64,000 nucleotides of DNA from contig JANLPY010000421.1 of NCBI GenBank assembly GCA_031367505.1, positions 39,724 through 103,723 on the forward strand, written 5' to 3'. A model generated the notes under the pieces. It saw only the letters and a list, made by a program, of their open reading frames with translations, did not search any database and was not told the DNA's origin. The translations under genes and the position numbers were made by a program. The stretch is from JAKFWF01 sp031367505 (GTDB lineage Bacteria; Pseudomonadota; Alphaproteobacteria; Rhizobiales; Hyphomicrobiaceae). Shown here in pieces: positions 53,862 through 62,883 of this stretch. The number at the start of each line of letters is the position of its first letter. Position 1 is the stretch's first letter.

Positions 53862-54033
53862 GGGCGGTGTGTCCTCGATAAAGTACCACCCATTACAGAC
53901 CTGTTTGTCGGCCGTGTGAAGGGGGGGGGCTCGGGCATGCGTGATCGGCGCGGATGGGCCATCGCAGGGGCCAATGATAGCGGTTCGGCGTAATCTCGCG
54001 AGAGTACACCGAACCATCTAGCAGGCCGCCGGA

Positions 54034-55419
54034 TCAGTTCGATTTTGCGAGAAGCGTCAGAGCTGCCATCACGTTGACCTTGGCACCAGTGGGGATGGCG
54101 GCTAGATCGACGAAGAAGTTGTTGTTGTGGTTGGAATAGGGAAACGGTTTGCCGGCCTTTTGCGCAGCTTGAAATAATTCGACAGGCGCCACGCCGATGA
54201 GCAAAAAGACATACGGTGCCTTCACAGCATCCATCGCATCCTGGAAATCCTCAGATCCCATGACGGTTGGAAAGTTGTTGACGACCCGGCCAATACCCAG
54301 CAGCGCCGACAAACTGGGGTTCACAAGTTCGACAAGCTTCGCATCATTGATCAGCGGACCGGAGCCACCCTTCATCTTGCGGACCGGGAAGCGCCCCGTG
54401 TACTCTGCCGTCGCCGTCCGTGTCGGCATCTTGTCTGGTTCAACGCCCGCACCGATTGCGATCCCATTGTTGATCTCGTCGATCCGCTTCAGCATCGTCT
54501 CGCGAACTTCGGGTTGAAGCCAGCGCAGGTTGAGCTTCAAAGTCGCTGTTTGCGGGATCACGTTGTTATCGCGACCCGCTTGGATCGAACCTACCGTCAG
54601 CACTGCGGCTGATTGCGGGTTGACCGTGCGACTGATGATCGTCTGATAGGCGAGGACTGCTTGCGCGGCCATTACCACCGGGTCGATGGTCATCTCTGGC
54701 GTCGAGCCATGACCGCCGACACCGGTGAATGTTATGTCAAGCTGATCGACACCGGCCATACGCACGCCAGCGGTATTCGAAACGTAACCAACCGGCCCGG
54801 GGGCGGTATGACTTGCAAGAGCGAAATCGGGTTTCGGGAAACCACGCTCCCAAAGACCGTCCTTGACCATCGCCTGCGCACCCAGTCCGATCTCCTCCGC
54901 AGGCTGGGCATAGACGACAAGTGTGCCGGACCATTCAGCTTGTAGGGTTACCATGGCCTTTGCTAGGCCCAGCAGCCAGGTCACGTGGGCGTCATGTCCA
55001 CACGCATGCATGACACTGACTTCGCTGCCGTCGGCCTGCTTTTGCGGCTTGGTCGCAGCATAGGGCAGGCCTGTATCCTCAAGCACGGCATTCGCATCCA
55101 TGTCCGCGCGAAACCACAGCGTACGGCCAGGCCCGTTTTTTAGGATGCCGACGACGCCGGTTTTTCCGATGCCGGTCGTCACTGCAAAACCGAGACTGGT
55201 GAGTTCCTTGGCAACAATGCCCGCGGTACGCGTTTCAGTAAACGCAAGCTCTGGGTTCTGATGTAGATCCTTGAAGATCGCGGTCAGCCGAGTCGAATCT
55301 GCGTCAATGGCTGCGTTGACCTTGGCAATGAGAGCCGGCTTTGGAGCTTGGGCGCTGGCATAGCCGGAAAGATTGACGACCGCGATGGCGAGTGTCACGC
55401 ACCGTATAAAATTACCCAT
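54034..55419 (-). CDS. M20-family amidohydrolase, exported
   Basis: A 461-residue metallopeptidase-fold hydrolase with a signal peptide ending SGYASAQAPKP. Zinc-binding motifs: ADMDA near residue 107, HACGHDAH, PAEEIGLGAQAM and GSEDFQDAM; the dimer/lid block FTGVGGHGSTPEMTIDP is conserved. It probably removes acyl or carbamoyl groups from amino acids in the periplasm (hippurate-hydrolase/AbgB-like). ATG 55419 is preferred as it starts the signal peptide. An upstream ATG at 55485 would bury the signal. Confidence 0.88.
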   Translation of the reverse strand: MGNFIRCVTLAIAVVNLSGYASAQAPKPALIAKVNAAIDADSTRLTAIFKDLHQNPELAFTETRTAGIVAKELTSLGFAVTTGIGKTGVVGILKNGPGRTLWFRADMDANAVLEDTGLPYAATKPQKQADGSEVSVMHACGHDAHVTWLLGLAKAMVTLQAEWSGTLVVYAQPAEEIGLGAQAMVKDGLWERGFPKPDFALASHTAPGPVGYVSNTAGVRMAGVDQLDITFTGVGGHGSTPEMTIDPVVMAAQAVLAYQTIISRTVNPQSAAVLTVGSIQAGRDNNVIPQTATLKLNLRWLQPEVRETMLKRIDEINNGIAIGAGVEPDKMPTRTATAEYTGRFPVRKMKGGSGPLINDAKLVELVNPSLSALLGIGRVVNNFPTVMGSEDFQDAMDAVKAPYVFLLIGVAPVELFQAAQKAGKPFPYSNHNNNFFVDLAAIPTGAKVNVMAALTLLAKSN

Positions 55420-55573
55420 TGTCCGTTGAACTCCGCAGGTCGCCACGCCCAACCGCGATCGGGGCAGCAAGTTGATCGGTTGCAAAACTGCAATATCAGT
55501 GTTCGCCCCATGCTGAAAGATGCAGCAAGTGCTAAGTTGATTTCACTTCAGTAAATGGCGGGGTAGCGTTGCT

Positions 55574-56458
55574 GTGCCCAGCAAACGAAAGCGCTACATG
55601 AAGAGTACGACAAGCGGATTGATCAACGGCTTGCTCGGCGTACTGATCTTTAGCGCCTCATTGCCGGCGACACGCGTGGCGGTGCTGGAATTCGATCCCC
55701 TGTTTGTGACCGCAGCGCGAGCGGCGATCGCCGGCATACTAGGATTATGCCTGCTGCTCGTGTTCAAAGAAAAGCGCCCGGCGCGCGCAGATTTCATTCC
55801 GTTGGCGATTGTCGCGTTGGGCGTGGTCGTTGGATTTCCGTTACTGACGGCCCTGGCGCTTCAGCACATCACTTCGGCGCACTCCATCGTCTTCATCGGA
55901 CTACTACCGCTCGCGACAGCGATCTTCGGCGTGCTGCGCGGCGGCGAACGGCCCGGCCCGGCTTTCTGGTTGTTTTCTGGACTTGGCAGTGCCCTCGTTG
56001 CGGGTTTCGCGCTAACTCAGAGCATGTCTGTATCGCCCATCGGTGACGCACTGATGCTCGCAGCTATCATCGTTTGCGGACTTGGTTATGCGGAAGGCGC
56101 AACGCTGTCGCGGACGCTCGGTGGTTGGCAAGTTATCTCGTGGGCACTCGTGATCGCACTTCCGGTCATGTCGCCGCTGGCTCTTATGCTAATGCCGTCG
56201 TCGTTTACCGGCATTAGCAATGCGGCGTGGTTTAGCCTCGCCTACGTGTCGCTGTTCAGCATGTTGATCGGGTTCGTGTTTTGGTATCGCGGCTTAGCGC
56301 AAGGCGGCATCGCGTCGGTCGGCCAATTGCAATTGCTACAGCCATTCTTCGGCCTGGCTTTAGCGGCGGTTCTGCTCCATGAACCGGTGAGCGGGTTCAT
56401 GCTCGCGGTCACGGTCGGTGTTATCTTTTGCGTGTTCGGTGCACGGCGCTTCGCTTGA
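55574..56458 (+). CDS. EamA/DMT-family transporter
   Basis: A 294-residue membrane protein with ten helices. The first EamA half contains SGLINGLLGVLIFSASLPATRVAV and FDPLFVTAARAAIAG; the second has SVSPIGDALMLAAIIVCGLGYA and PFFGLALAAVLLHEPVSGF. The GTG at 55574 is used here, but ATG 55598 (MKSTTSGLING) would also be reasonable and cuts an 8-residue basic tail. It is divergent from the M20 gene. Confidence 0.84.
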   Translation: MPSKRKRYMKSTTSGLINGLLGVLIFSASLPATRVAVLEFDPLFVTAARAAIAGILGLCLLLVFKEKRPARADFIPLAIVALGVVVGFPLLTALALQHITSAHSIVFIGLLPLATAIFGVLRGGERPGPAFWLFSGLGSALVAGFALTQSMSVSPIGDALMLAAIIVCGLGYAEGATLSRTLGGWQVISWALVIALPVMSPLALMLMPSSFTGISNAAWFSLAYVSLFSMLIGFVFWYRGLAQGGIASVGQLQLLQPFFGLALAAVLLHEPVSGFMLAVTVGVIFCVFGARRFA

Positions 56459-56487
56459 GGGGATGCGAGCCGCCTTATCATCACCAC

Positions 56488-56800
56488 TTATCCCACCAGC
56501 TTTAACCCGACGATCGAGGCGATGAGGGTGGAGAGGAAAAGCAATCGCAATGTGGTGGCAGGCTCGCCGAAATAGACGAGCCCGATCAACACGGTGCCGG
56601 CCGCGCCGATGCCGGTCCACACCGCGTACGACGTGCCGAGCGGGATCGTCTCGGACGCCTTCATCAGCAGGTAGAGACTGAGCGTCGCGAACACCACAAA
56701 GGCCAGCAGCGGCAGCGGGTGTCAACGCCGACTGACGTTGCCCCCAGATGGCACGAAAACCAGGGGCGATGCAGCGCTGTTCGATACTGTTGATCGCCAA
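56488..56800 (-). pseudogene. Small multidrug resistance (SMR) transporter remnant
   Basis: The C-terminal two-thirds (69 residues from 56697: LSLYLLMKASETIPLGTSYAVWTG, GAAGTVLIGLVYFGEPA, IVGLKLVG) matches SMR proteins well. The expected N-terminal helix, with its essential Glu, is missing: this frame hits a stop upstream near 56720. A neighbouring frame holds GFRAIW-like and QSALTPAAAAG words reminiscent of the N-half, suggesting a frameshifted copy. Probably non-functional. Confidence 0.65.
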
Positions 56801-56855
56801 ACTGGCATCGGCGCCGATCTGGTCAGCAGCGCTCTCTGATACCTCATCCCATCAG

Positions 56856-58196
56856 TCAAGCTTTCAAAATGTTTTGTCCTGCAATGCCTTTGCGCGCAAA
56901 CACATTTCGAGTGTCGATCACCAGCCGGGCCTCACGTTGTATCAATGCATAGTCGATCTTGTCGTGATCAGTCGAAATGACGACTGCGTTATAGGTTCCC
57001 AGCGTGCCTGCTTCGAGGGGGACTGCATATCGTCCAGCGAAGCCGGCATGCTCTCGCATCCGCGGAATTTGCGTCACGTGGGGATCATGGTAGTCGCAAA
57101 TAGCGCCGCCACGCTCGATCAAGTCCATCAGTTTAAACGACGGGCTTTCACGCACGTCAGAAACATTTCGTTTGTAGGCAAGGCCGATGATTAAGATACG
57201 CGCTGAGTTTAAGCCCTGGCTAAACCGCTTATTGAGCGCATCGATCAGCCGATCGATCACATACCGTGGCATCGCCGTATTGATCTCACCCGCAAGTTCA
57301 ACGAATCGCGTGCTGATCTCAAACTCGCGCGCCTTCCATGTTAGGTAGAAAGGATCGATCGGGATGCAGTGACCGCCGAGGCCCGGTCCCGGATAGAATG
57401 GCATGTAGCCAAATGGCTTGGTTTTAGCTGCGTCGATCACCTCCCAAACGTCAATCCCCATGGCCTCATAAACAACCTTGAGTTCGTTGACCAAGGCAAT
57501 ATTGACCGCTCTGAAGATGTTTTCAGTAATCTTGACGGCTTCCGCGACTGCACAGGAGGATACTGGCACTACTCGTTCAACGACGGCACCGTAGAAGGCC
57601 TGCATCAACCGCGACGCGTCTGGCCCGTCGCCTGCAACAACCTTGGGGATCGTCGCAGTCGCGTAGTTCGCGTTACCTGGATCCTCGCGCTCCGGCGAGA
57701 ACCCAACAAACAGATCGATGCCAGAGCGCAACCCGTTGGCTTCGAGGATCGGCTGTAGGATCTCGGATGTCGTGCCCGGATAGGTGGTTGATTCGAGGAC
57801 AACGAGCTTACCCGGCGCAAGATGGGTCGCGATGGCGCGTGCCGTCGCTTCAACGTATGTCAAATCCGGCTCACGATGCCTCGTAAGTGGGGTCGGCACA
57901 CAGATGATAATAACGTCACAGGCGCCGAGTTCGGTCATATCCACCGTGGCGCGAAAGCGACCAGTCGCTCGTGCAGCAGTCAAGTCTGCCTGACTCACGG
58001 CGTCTATGTACGACTTACCGGCGTTGAGGCGTGCCGGTTTTATGGGGTCGATATCGAAACCGACCGCGTGGAAGCCAGCCCGAACAACGGCGATGGCTAA
58101 AGGCAATCCGACGTAACCCAGCCCAATTACGCCGATCAGCGCGCTGCGCGTATCAATACGGTGCAATAGTTCGGCAGCAAACCTCTCCGTGTGCAT
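56856..58196 (-). CDS. Nucleotide-sugar dehydrogenase (UDP-GlcNAc/UDP-glucose 6-dehydrogenase type)
   Basis: A 446-residue NAD enzyme that oxidises a nucleotide sugar twice at C6. NAD motif LIGVIGLGYVGLPLA, ICVPTPLTRHREPDLTYV, KITENIFRAVNIALVNELK, catalytic Cys in GPGLGGHCIPIDPFYL and the C-terminal block ILIIGLAYKRNVSDVRESPS. It is closest in words to WbpA/UDP-N-acetylglucosamine types. It supplies uronic acid units to a surface polysaccharide. No other polysaccharide gene is adjacent except a CapD-like fragment at the right edge. Confidence 0.9.
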   Translation of the reverse strand: MHTERFAAELLHRIDTRSALIGVIGLGYVGLPLAIAVVRAGFHAVGFDIDPIKPARLNAGKSYIDAVSQADLTAARATGRFRATVDMTELGACDVIIICVPTPLTRHREPDLTYVEATARAIATHLAPGKLVVLESTTYPGTTSEILQPILEANGLRSGIDLFVGFSPEREDPGNANYATATIPKVVAGDGPDASRLMQAFYGAVVERVVPVSSCAVAEAVKITENIFRAVNIALVNELKVVYEAMGIDVWEVIDAAKTKPFGYMPFYPGPGLGGHCIPIDPFYLTWKAREFEISTRFVELAGEINTAMPRYVIDRLIDALNKRFSQGLNSARILIIGLAYKRNVSDVRESPSFKLMDLIERGGAICDYHDPHVTQIPRMREHAGFAGRYAVPLEAGTLGTYNAVVISTDHDKIDYALIQREARLVIDTRNVFARKGIAGQNILKA

Positions 58197-58678
58197 GCCT
58201 CTAGCCTCCGTTCGATGTGAGTTGCGACGACAAATTTGAAGGCAAGGCTCGCACGCGCAAACGATAACTGAAATCCACTGGTGGCTTGATCGAGGACGTT
58301 GCTATTGTATGAGAAAGCGTATTCCGTCAGAAACCACATGCTGCGATCGTCGTCAAAATAATCGCTTATCTTCGCCGGCTCTCTGGGGCAACCAGTTGAC
58401 GGCGTCCCTCGAGTTACCAATCTTGTGGAATCCGCCCGACGCACCCTACCGATCAGTAATCGATTGTCCAGCCAACGCATGGTGCGCGTCGTGCCACATC
58501 ATTCCCTGTGGATGAGAAGATGTCTAACGTGCGTGCCAGAAGCATAAACCGTTTGCGATGGTCGGCAGTTTGATGTGTGGGTATTGTGCGAAGCGCATAT
58601 CGCTTGAACTGCACGTCTTGCCGATGATTTATGAAGGCTGGATGCTTATCGCAATTCTGGGTAAGGAGCACGTTGGTA
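58197..58678. other. 482-base gap with no recognised gene
   Basis: Upstream of the nucleotide-sugar dehydrogenase. The local composition is more A/T-rich than the core. No conserved frame, hairpin terminator or repeat was recognised. Confidence 0.4.
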
Positions 58679-59125
58679 ATGGCCAAGAAGCAGAAGTCGC
58701 GAAAGCGAACGCCAGACGCGCAATTGATCGTTGACGCCGACAAAATTGAAACACCGGCAGCCGCAATTGCTAGCTGCGATGAGAAATTCAAGATTCGATT
58801 GCCGACCAGTCCAAGCCTCACGTTCAATTTTACGATTGTCGAATTGGACAGGACGATCCGGCTTCTGCTCAAGCACCGCGCCGGCTTCGCCAAAGGAAAG
58901 TCACAGCCAGCGCCGATCGGAGTTCGGGTCGAGGGGCTGCGCAGACCGACAATAGTTGTCAACCGAGATGGAATGTTGGACGAGACCATATTTCACGTCC
59001 AGCATCCGGGCTTAGGATGGTTCTCCTTCACCCTAAGCGAAGAGCAAGTGACCGGGGTGCTGCGGGTGTTGGCGGATCATCAATCGCAGCGAAAAGCGGC
59101 GAAACCCAAGCCAGTCAGCAATTGA
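58679..59125 (+). CDS. Hypothetical protein
   Basis: A 148-residue protein with a highly basic N-terminus (MAKKQKSRKRTPD). The middle, FNFTIVELDRTIRLLLKHRAG, and end, HVQHPGLGWFSFTLSEEQVTGVLRVLADHQ, suggest a small mixed alpha/beta domain. I do not recognise a family. AAGGAG lies 10 bases upstream of ATG 58679, supporting this start. It lies alone, in a low-density stretch before the transposable unit. Confidence 0.65.
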   Translation: MAKKQKSRKRTPDAQLIVDADKIETPAAAIASCDEKFKIRLPTSPSLTFNFTIVELDRTIRLLLKHRAGFAKGKSQPAPIGVRVEGLRRPTIVVNRDGMLDETIFHVQHPGLGWFSFTLSEEQVTGVLRVLADHQSQRKAAKPKPVSN

Positions 59126-59297
59126 CTGCTGGCGCTGCGATGATTGCAGCCATGATAAAGCGCGCCGATAGGACGCTAGTCAAAAAGCAGAGTGAAGAAA
59201 CAAACACGCGTTCAGTAGCGCTTAACGACAAAGTCTAGCACAAGCAGGGCTGAACAACGGCCAACTGCTGCGTCGATGGCCATTAGCGACGGTTACG

Positions 59298-59528
59298 TTA
59301 AGTCTCATCATCCATTCCAGCGTTCGAAAGTGCGCAATCAATTCGCTCAAGCAGAGCGGATGAGGGATGTAAGTCACGCGATTTCGCCGACCCGCCCGTG
59401 GCGATATAAAGTTCCCTCACACAGAGCTTGAGAAGCGTTGCAAATAACGCATTTTGATCTTCCAAATCCTGCAGGCGAGCTTTGACCTCTGTCGACTGAT
59501 CGAGCGAAACCTCTCGAATTGGCTTCAT
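59298..59528 (-). CDS. Small hypothetical protein
   Basis: A 76-residue protein, largely helical (LDQSTEVKARLQDLEDQNALFATLLKLCVRELY), which could form a coiled coil. AGGGTGA lies 6 bases before the ATG. No family is recognised. It lies just outside the left inverted repeat of the transposable unit. Confidence 0.5.
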   Translation of the reverse strand: MKPIREVSLDQSTEVKARLQDLEDQNALFATLLKLCVRELYIATGGSAKSRDLHPSSALLERIDCALSNAGMDDET

Positions 59529-59629
59529 GGCGTCACCCTAACTTGCTATTTGAATTTTTCATAAAGCGCTTTTTCCCGGCTGCGGCGACTACCACGTTCA
59601 TTGCGGGCACGCAATCGACCGCGCCGGTC

Positions 59630-59649
59630 GGTAGTGTCTCAGTTTGAAA
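59630..59649 (+). repeat. Left terminal inverted repeat (IR-L)
   Basis: GGTAGTGTCTCAGTTTGAAA, perfect match to the reverse complement of 63285-63304, with GG at the outer end. The 10 bases outside each repeat also match partly (CGYGYCGKTY). Confidence 0.85.
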
Positions 59650-59661
59650 AATCAGGGTGCC

Positions 59662-59979
59662 ATGCAAAATCATGATCTGCGGCTGGTGATGATTCGATGG
59701 GTTGATAGCCGACAGCCAGTCCCAACTTGGCAATACGTCTCTGATCTTCAAGAGCGAGCGTCGCTCCAGTGCACAACGGTGGGTTGGTTGCTCCGGGGTG
59801 GCGACGACAAAGTGATTTGTCAGACCCTAGGCGATCCGGCCGATCCTGAGTGCATGCAAGCGAGCGGGGTTATGACTATTCCCGCTCGCTGCGTGGTCGA
59901 GATGATAAGTCTCAGCGAAATCACTTCTTCTTTGACTTGTCAGGACGCTGGGTCATCGCTGATGCCCCAAGCGACTTGA
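59662..59979 (+). CDS. Small hypothetical protein with WVDS motif (phage/mobile-element type)
   Basis: A 105-residue protein from ATG 59662. MIRWVDSRQPVPTWQYVSDL is followed by LQCTTVGWLLRGGDDKVICQTL and MTIPARCVVEMISLSE. This order (W-DS, SVGW, IP...I..L) recalls small proteins common in phages and mobile elements; I know of no defined function. AGGGTG precedes the ATG. Its last 20 codons run into the 3' end of the convergent gene. It is the first gene inside IR-L. Confidence 0.7.
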   Translation: MQNHDLRLVMIRWVDSRQPVPTWQYVSDLQERASLQCTTVGWLLRGGDDKVICQTLGDPADPECMQASGVMTIPARCVVEMISLSEITSSLTCQDAGSSLMPQAT

Positions 59980-60067
59980 TCTCTTTGTTGGTCAGGCTGC
60001 TGGGCTTGGTCATCGCCTTCGATGCAATGCTGCCAACTTTGCTTCCGGTCTTTTCGTTGCTTGCCAT
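59921..60067 (-). CDS. Small conserved hypothetical protein (MASNEKTGSKV type)
   Basis: A 48-residue basic protein, MASNEKTGSKVGSIASKAM followed by TKPSSLTNKEIKSLGASAM. I recognise this as a widespread small protein on mobile elements and in proteobacterial genomes, of unknown function. AAAGGATG lies upstream of ATG 60067. It is convergent with the WVDS gene and follows the transposase. Confidence 0.72.
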   Translation of the reverse strand: MASNEKTGSKVGSIASKAMTKPSSLTNKEIKSLGASAMTQRPDKSKKK

Positions 60068-60153
60068 TGTTACATCCTTTCGGTTTTGAACCGTGGCAGC
60101 ATGTCGCGATTCATACCCGGATGAAACCGAGTGCAAGTAGTTGCCCACCAGAA

Positions 60154-61041
60154 TCAAACGGGAGTATCGGCGCGCTTCTTGTAGGTCTTCGACCTACCCG
60201 GTTTCGGCGCTGCTGCGTCGATCAGTGCAACCACATCTTCCATGTTCATCAGCGTTCCGGTTAATCCCGCTGCCATTGCTGGCGTGATCTTAAGCGTCTT
60301 GTGGATGCGGCAAAAGTTGTAGAACACGAAGTAGAGAGAAATCGCGTAGATGTGGCTTTCGAGCTTCTTCGAGAACGCGTTGGTCAGGCGGGTGAACCGG
60401 CACATGCTCATGCGCATGGTGAGGTTCTGCCGTTCGACGTAGCTCGTGCTGATGTGCTTCTGGTCAGGACCGCCTTCGATGGGTGTCTTGATGATGCCGG
60501 TGCACTCGGCAGGGCTGTAGCGGCCCTTGGCGGTCTCAGGCGAGGCACCGTAGAGCTTTATAAGCTGGGCGTAGTCAACGTCGGCACCGAACGCACCCTC
60601 TACGGCATCAAGGTAGGCTTTCAGGCCATCGGTCGTAAGCTGGACACGGGTAGCCAGCCGATCGGCAACGCCGTTCACGAAGAACTTGGCGGTTTCGCCG
60701 CTGCGATCGCCCACATACCACTGCAAGATCAACTTGCTGTCGGCGTCGATCGCGGTCCAAGTCCAAGTGTCGCCAGCGCCCTCGATCGGCTTCTTCATGC
60801 TGGCGACGTTCTTCTGCTTCGCAGCCGTGAAACTCCAAATTTCGTCCATCTGAACCCGCTTGGAACTGACGTTCCGCACGGTTTCATCGTGGAACTGCAT
60901 GCAAATTTTGCCGGCGTCTTCGAGGATCTTGGCGACTGTGTTGATGCTCACGTCGCAGACGCGAGAAATCGACCTCATGCTGCTGCCTTCGCAGAGCATT
61001 GAGAGGATTTGGACGCGCTTGGCTATCGGGAGCTTGTTCAT
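60154..61041 (-). CDS. IS1-family DDE transposase
   Basis: A 295-residue transposase. The N-terminal HTH region (KRVQILSMLCEGSSMRSISR) precedes RVQMDEIWSFTAAKQKNV (first Asp), WTWTAIDADSKLILQW and LTTDGLKAYLDAVEGAFG. HISTSYVERQNLTMRMSM supplies the catalytic Glu. Close relatives are annotated as single-frame IS1 transposases. ATG 61041 (MNKLPIAKR) is preferred over the frame at 61119. It is transcribed away from the box array, which overlaps its promoter region. Confidence 0.87.
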   Translation of the reverse strand: MNKLPIAKRVQILSMLCEGSSMRSISRVCDVSINTVAKILEDAGKICMQFHDETVRNVSSKRVQMDEIWSFTAAKQKNVASMKKPIEGAGDTWTWTAIDADSKLILQWYVGDRSGETAKFFVNGVADRLATRVQLTTDGLKAYLDAVEGAFGADVDYAQLIKLYGASPETAKGRYSPAECTGIIKTPIEGGPDQKHISTSYVERQNLTMRMSMCRFTRLTNAFSKKLESHIYAISLYFVFYNFCRIHKTLKITPAMAAGLTGTLMNMEDVVALIDAAAPKPGRSKTYKKRADTPV

Positions 61042-61090
61042 ACCGCTAATGTATGAAATTATATGCTTAGTGTCAAGCATGGGCACGCCT

Positions 61091-61201
61091 TTACGCAACG
61101 AAAAAAACATCTTGCGCAACGAATAAACCGTTGCGTAGATGCTTTATAACGTTGCGATGATGGCATTTTAGCGTTACGTAACGGTACATAGCGTTGCGTA
61201 A
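61091..61201. promoter_or_regulatory. Array of six CGTTRCGTAA-like boxes (putative operator)
   Basis: Ten-base boxes at 61091-61100 and 61112-61121 (inverted) and at 61129-61138, 61150-61159, 61172-61181 and 61192-61201 (direct). Centre spacings are 21, 17, 21, 22 and 20 bases, close to two helical turns. 61172-61183 is a full palindrome (CGTTACGTAACG). It lies in the 182-base gap between the transposase and Fic starts. The Fic protein has an N-terminal winged helix, so autoregulation is an obvious model. Confidence 0.7.
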
Positions 61202-61223
61202 GACTAAACGGAGCGCCTACGAC

Positions 61224-62627
61224 ATGCCAAAACAGATTCCTCAATCTGAGTTAGACTCGATCGTAACCGTCATGGAGGATAGACCGGACGGGGTATCCAT
61301 TAACGATTTAGTTGGAGCCGACGCTAACCAGGCCATCAGGCGGGCGATGCAGCGACGCCTGGAAAAGTTGCGAGGTACCCTAAGAATACGGGCAACAGGT
61401 TCAGGTAGGCACACGCGATATTTTTTACAGGCTGCGCCAGAACAGACGAGCCAACTACACCAGGACGAAGCTCATCTAGAGGATGAAGGCGGTTTCTTCG
61501 TCCCGATATCGGACGCAGGCCGTAAGTTACAAAGCCTTTTAACACAACCGACGGATGAGCGGCCCGAGGTGGGGTATAAACGAGAGTTCCTGTCGGGGTA
61601 TCGACCCAACTCTACATTCTACCTTACAGCACGCGAGCGCGACTTCCTTTTTAAAAAAGGAATTGTCGATGTAGGAGTTGGGCAGCCAGCAGGGACGCAT
61701 GCGCGACATATTCTTGATAGGCTGCTTATCGATTTATCATGGAACTCCAGTCGGTTGGAAGGCAATAAATATTCTATATTGGATACGCATGAGCTTATAG
61801 AGCACGGCAAAGTAGCCGAAGGGAAAAGTGCAGAAGAAACTCAAATGATACTTAATCACAAAGACGCTATTGAGTTTTTAGTTGAGGCCGCCAATGAAAT
61901 TGGCTTTAATAGACACACGCTATTAAACGTTCACGGCCTGCTATCACACAACCTCATTGACCCTCAATCATCCGGCAGGCTTCGACAAAAAATTATAGGA
62001 ATAACAGGATCAAATTATAGACCTTTGCAAACTCCGCCGGTTATAGAAGAGTGCTTCAACGAATTGTTGGCAAAGGCTGAGTCTATCAAGGACCCATTCG
62101 AGCAATCTTTTTTTTTAGTAATACAGTTGCCATACCTCCAGCCCTTTGCTGACGTGAACAAGCGCGTGTCTAGGTTGGTGGCAAATATACCTTTCATCAA
62201 GCGTAACCTTAGCCCTATTTCGTTCATTGATGTTCCCGTCGAGACCTACAATGAGGCTATGCTTAGTATCTACGAGTACAATAAAACAGAACTGGCAAGG
62301 GATATGTTTGTGTGGGCTTACGAACGATCAGCAAGGCGATATGCCGCCATTCGTCAATCAATAGGTGAGCCAGACCCATTTAGGCTCAAATACAGAGAGC
62401 AACTACGTGAGGTGATCTCACGAGTCGTGCGCGAGAAGCTAGACAAAGCGACAGCATCTAAAACCATACCGCAATATGCAAAAGATGCGGCACCTACGGA
62501 TGACGTCGAAAGATTTATTGAAGCCGCTGAAACAGAGTTGCTAGGGCTCCATGAGGGCAACTTTGCGCGCTACCGCATTAGGCCATCAGAATTCTTTAGC
62601 TGGAAATCCATCTGGGAAAGAGCATAA
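61224..62627 (+). CDS. Fic-family protein with N-terminal winged helix and degenerate Fic motif
   Basis: A 467-residue protein. The N-terminal domain (about 10-80) is winged-helix-like (DGVSINDLVGADANQAIRR, RYFLQAA). The Fic core has the inhibitory-helix motif SSRLEGNKYS (SxxxEG) and the Fic loop QPFADVNKRVSRL, where the normal HPFxDGNGRxxR has lost the catalytic His (Q) and both glycines. AMPylation activity is therefore doubtful; a regulatory role is possible. Codon use and G+C are lower than in neighbours, as in acquired DNA. ATG 61224 has CGGAG upstream. Confidence 0.85.
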   Translation: MPKQIPQSELDSIVTVMEDRPDGVSINDLVGADANQAIRRAMQRRLEKLRGTLRIRATGSGRHTRYFLQAAPEQTSQLHQDEAHLEDEGGFFVPISDAGRKLQSLLTQPTDERPEVGYKREFLSGYRPNSTFYLTARERDFLFKKGIVDVGVGQPAGTHARHILDRLLIDLSWNSSRLEGNKYSILDTHELIEHGKVAEGKSAEETQMILNHKDAIEFLVEAANEIGFNRHTLLNVHGLLSHNLIDPQSSGRLRQKIIGITGSNYRPLQTPPVIEECFNELLAKAESIKDPFEQSFFLVIQLPYLQPFADVNKRVSRLVANIPFIKRNLSPISFIDVPVETYNEAMLSIYEYNKTELARDMFVWAYERSARRYAAIRQSIGEPDPFRLKYREQLREVISRVVREKLDKATASKTIPQYAKDAAPTDDVERFIEAAETELLGLHEGNFARYRIRPSEFFSWKSIWERA

Positions 62628-62631
62628 GAAA

Positions 62632-62862
62632 TTATTTCTCCCACCGTTTCTTTGCTGCTTTTCTGGCGATCTCTGCACGGCGCTCTGCCGTCATTCCTTC
62701 AGCGCGTGCTTTGCCGCCACGCTTACCAAGACTGACGGCAGCTTGGTCCTTGCCGTCGTCAGTCACTTCATCCTTCTCTTCACCTGTAGCGATACGGGCA
62801 ACCTTGATAGCGTTGCCGATCACGTCAGCAGGGCGCTTCTCGCCCTTTGGTCCTTTAGGCAT
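62632..62862 (-). CDS. Small basic conserved hypothetical protein
   Basis: A 76-residue protein: MPKGPKGEKRPADVIGNAIK, then VARIATGEEK, and a basic C-terminus (GKRGGKARAEGMTAERRAEI). I recognise this as a common small protein in alphaproteobacteria, possibly nucleic-acid binding from its charge; the function is not known. It is convergent with the Fic gene, ending 5 bases after its stop. Confidence 0.82.
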   Translation of the reverse strand: MPKGPKGEKRPADVIGNAIKVARIATGEEKDEVTDDGKDQAAVSLGKRGGKARAEGMTAERRAEIARKAAKKRWEK

Positions 62863-62883
62863 TCGACATCACCCAGTTCTTGC

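Noticed and set aside
59533..59751. A 72-codon minus-strand frame across IR-L
   Set aside because: It spans the inverted repeat and has no family words; coding is unlikely.
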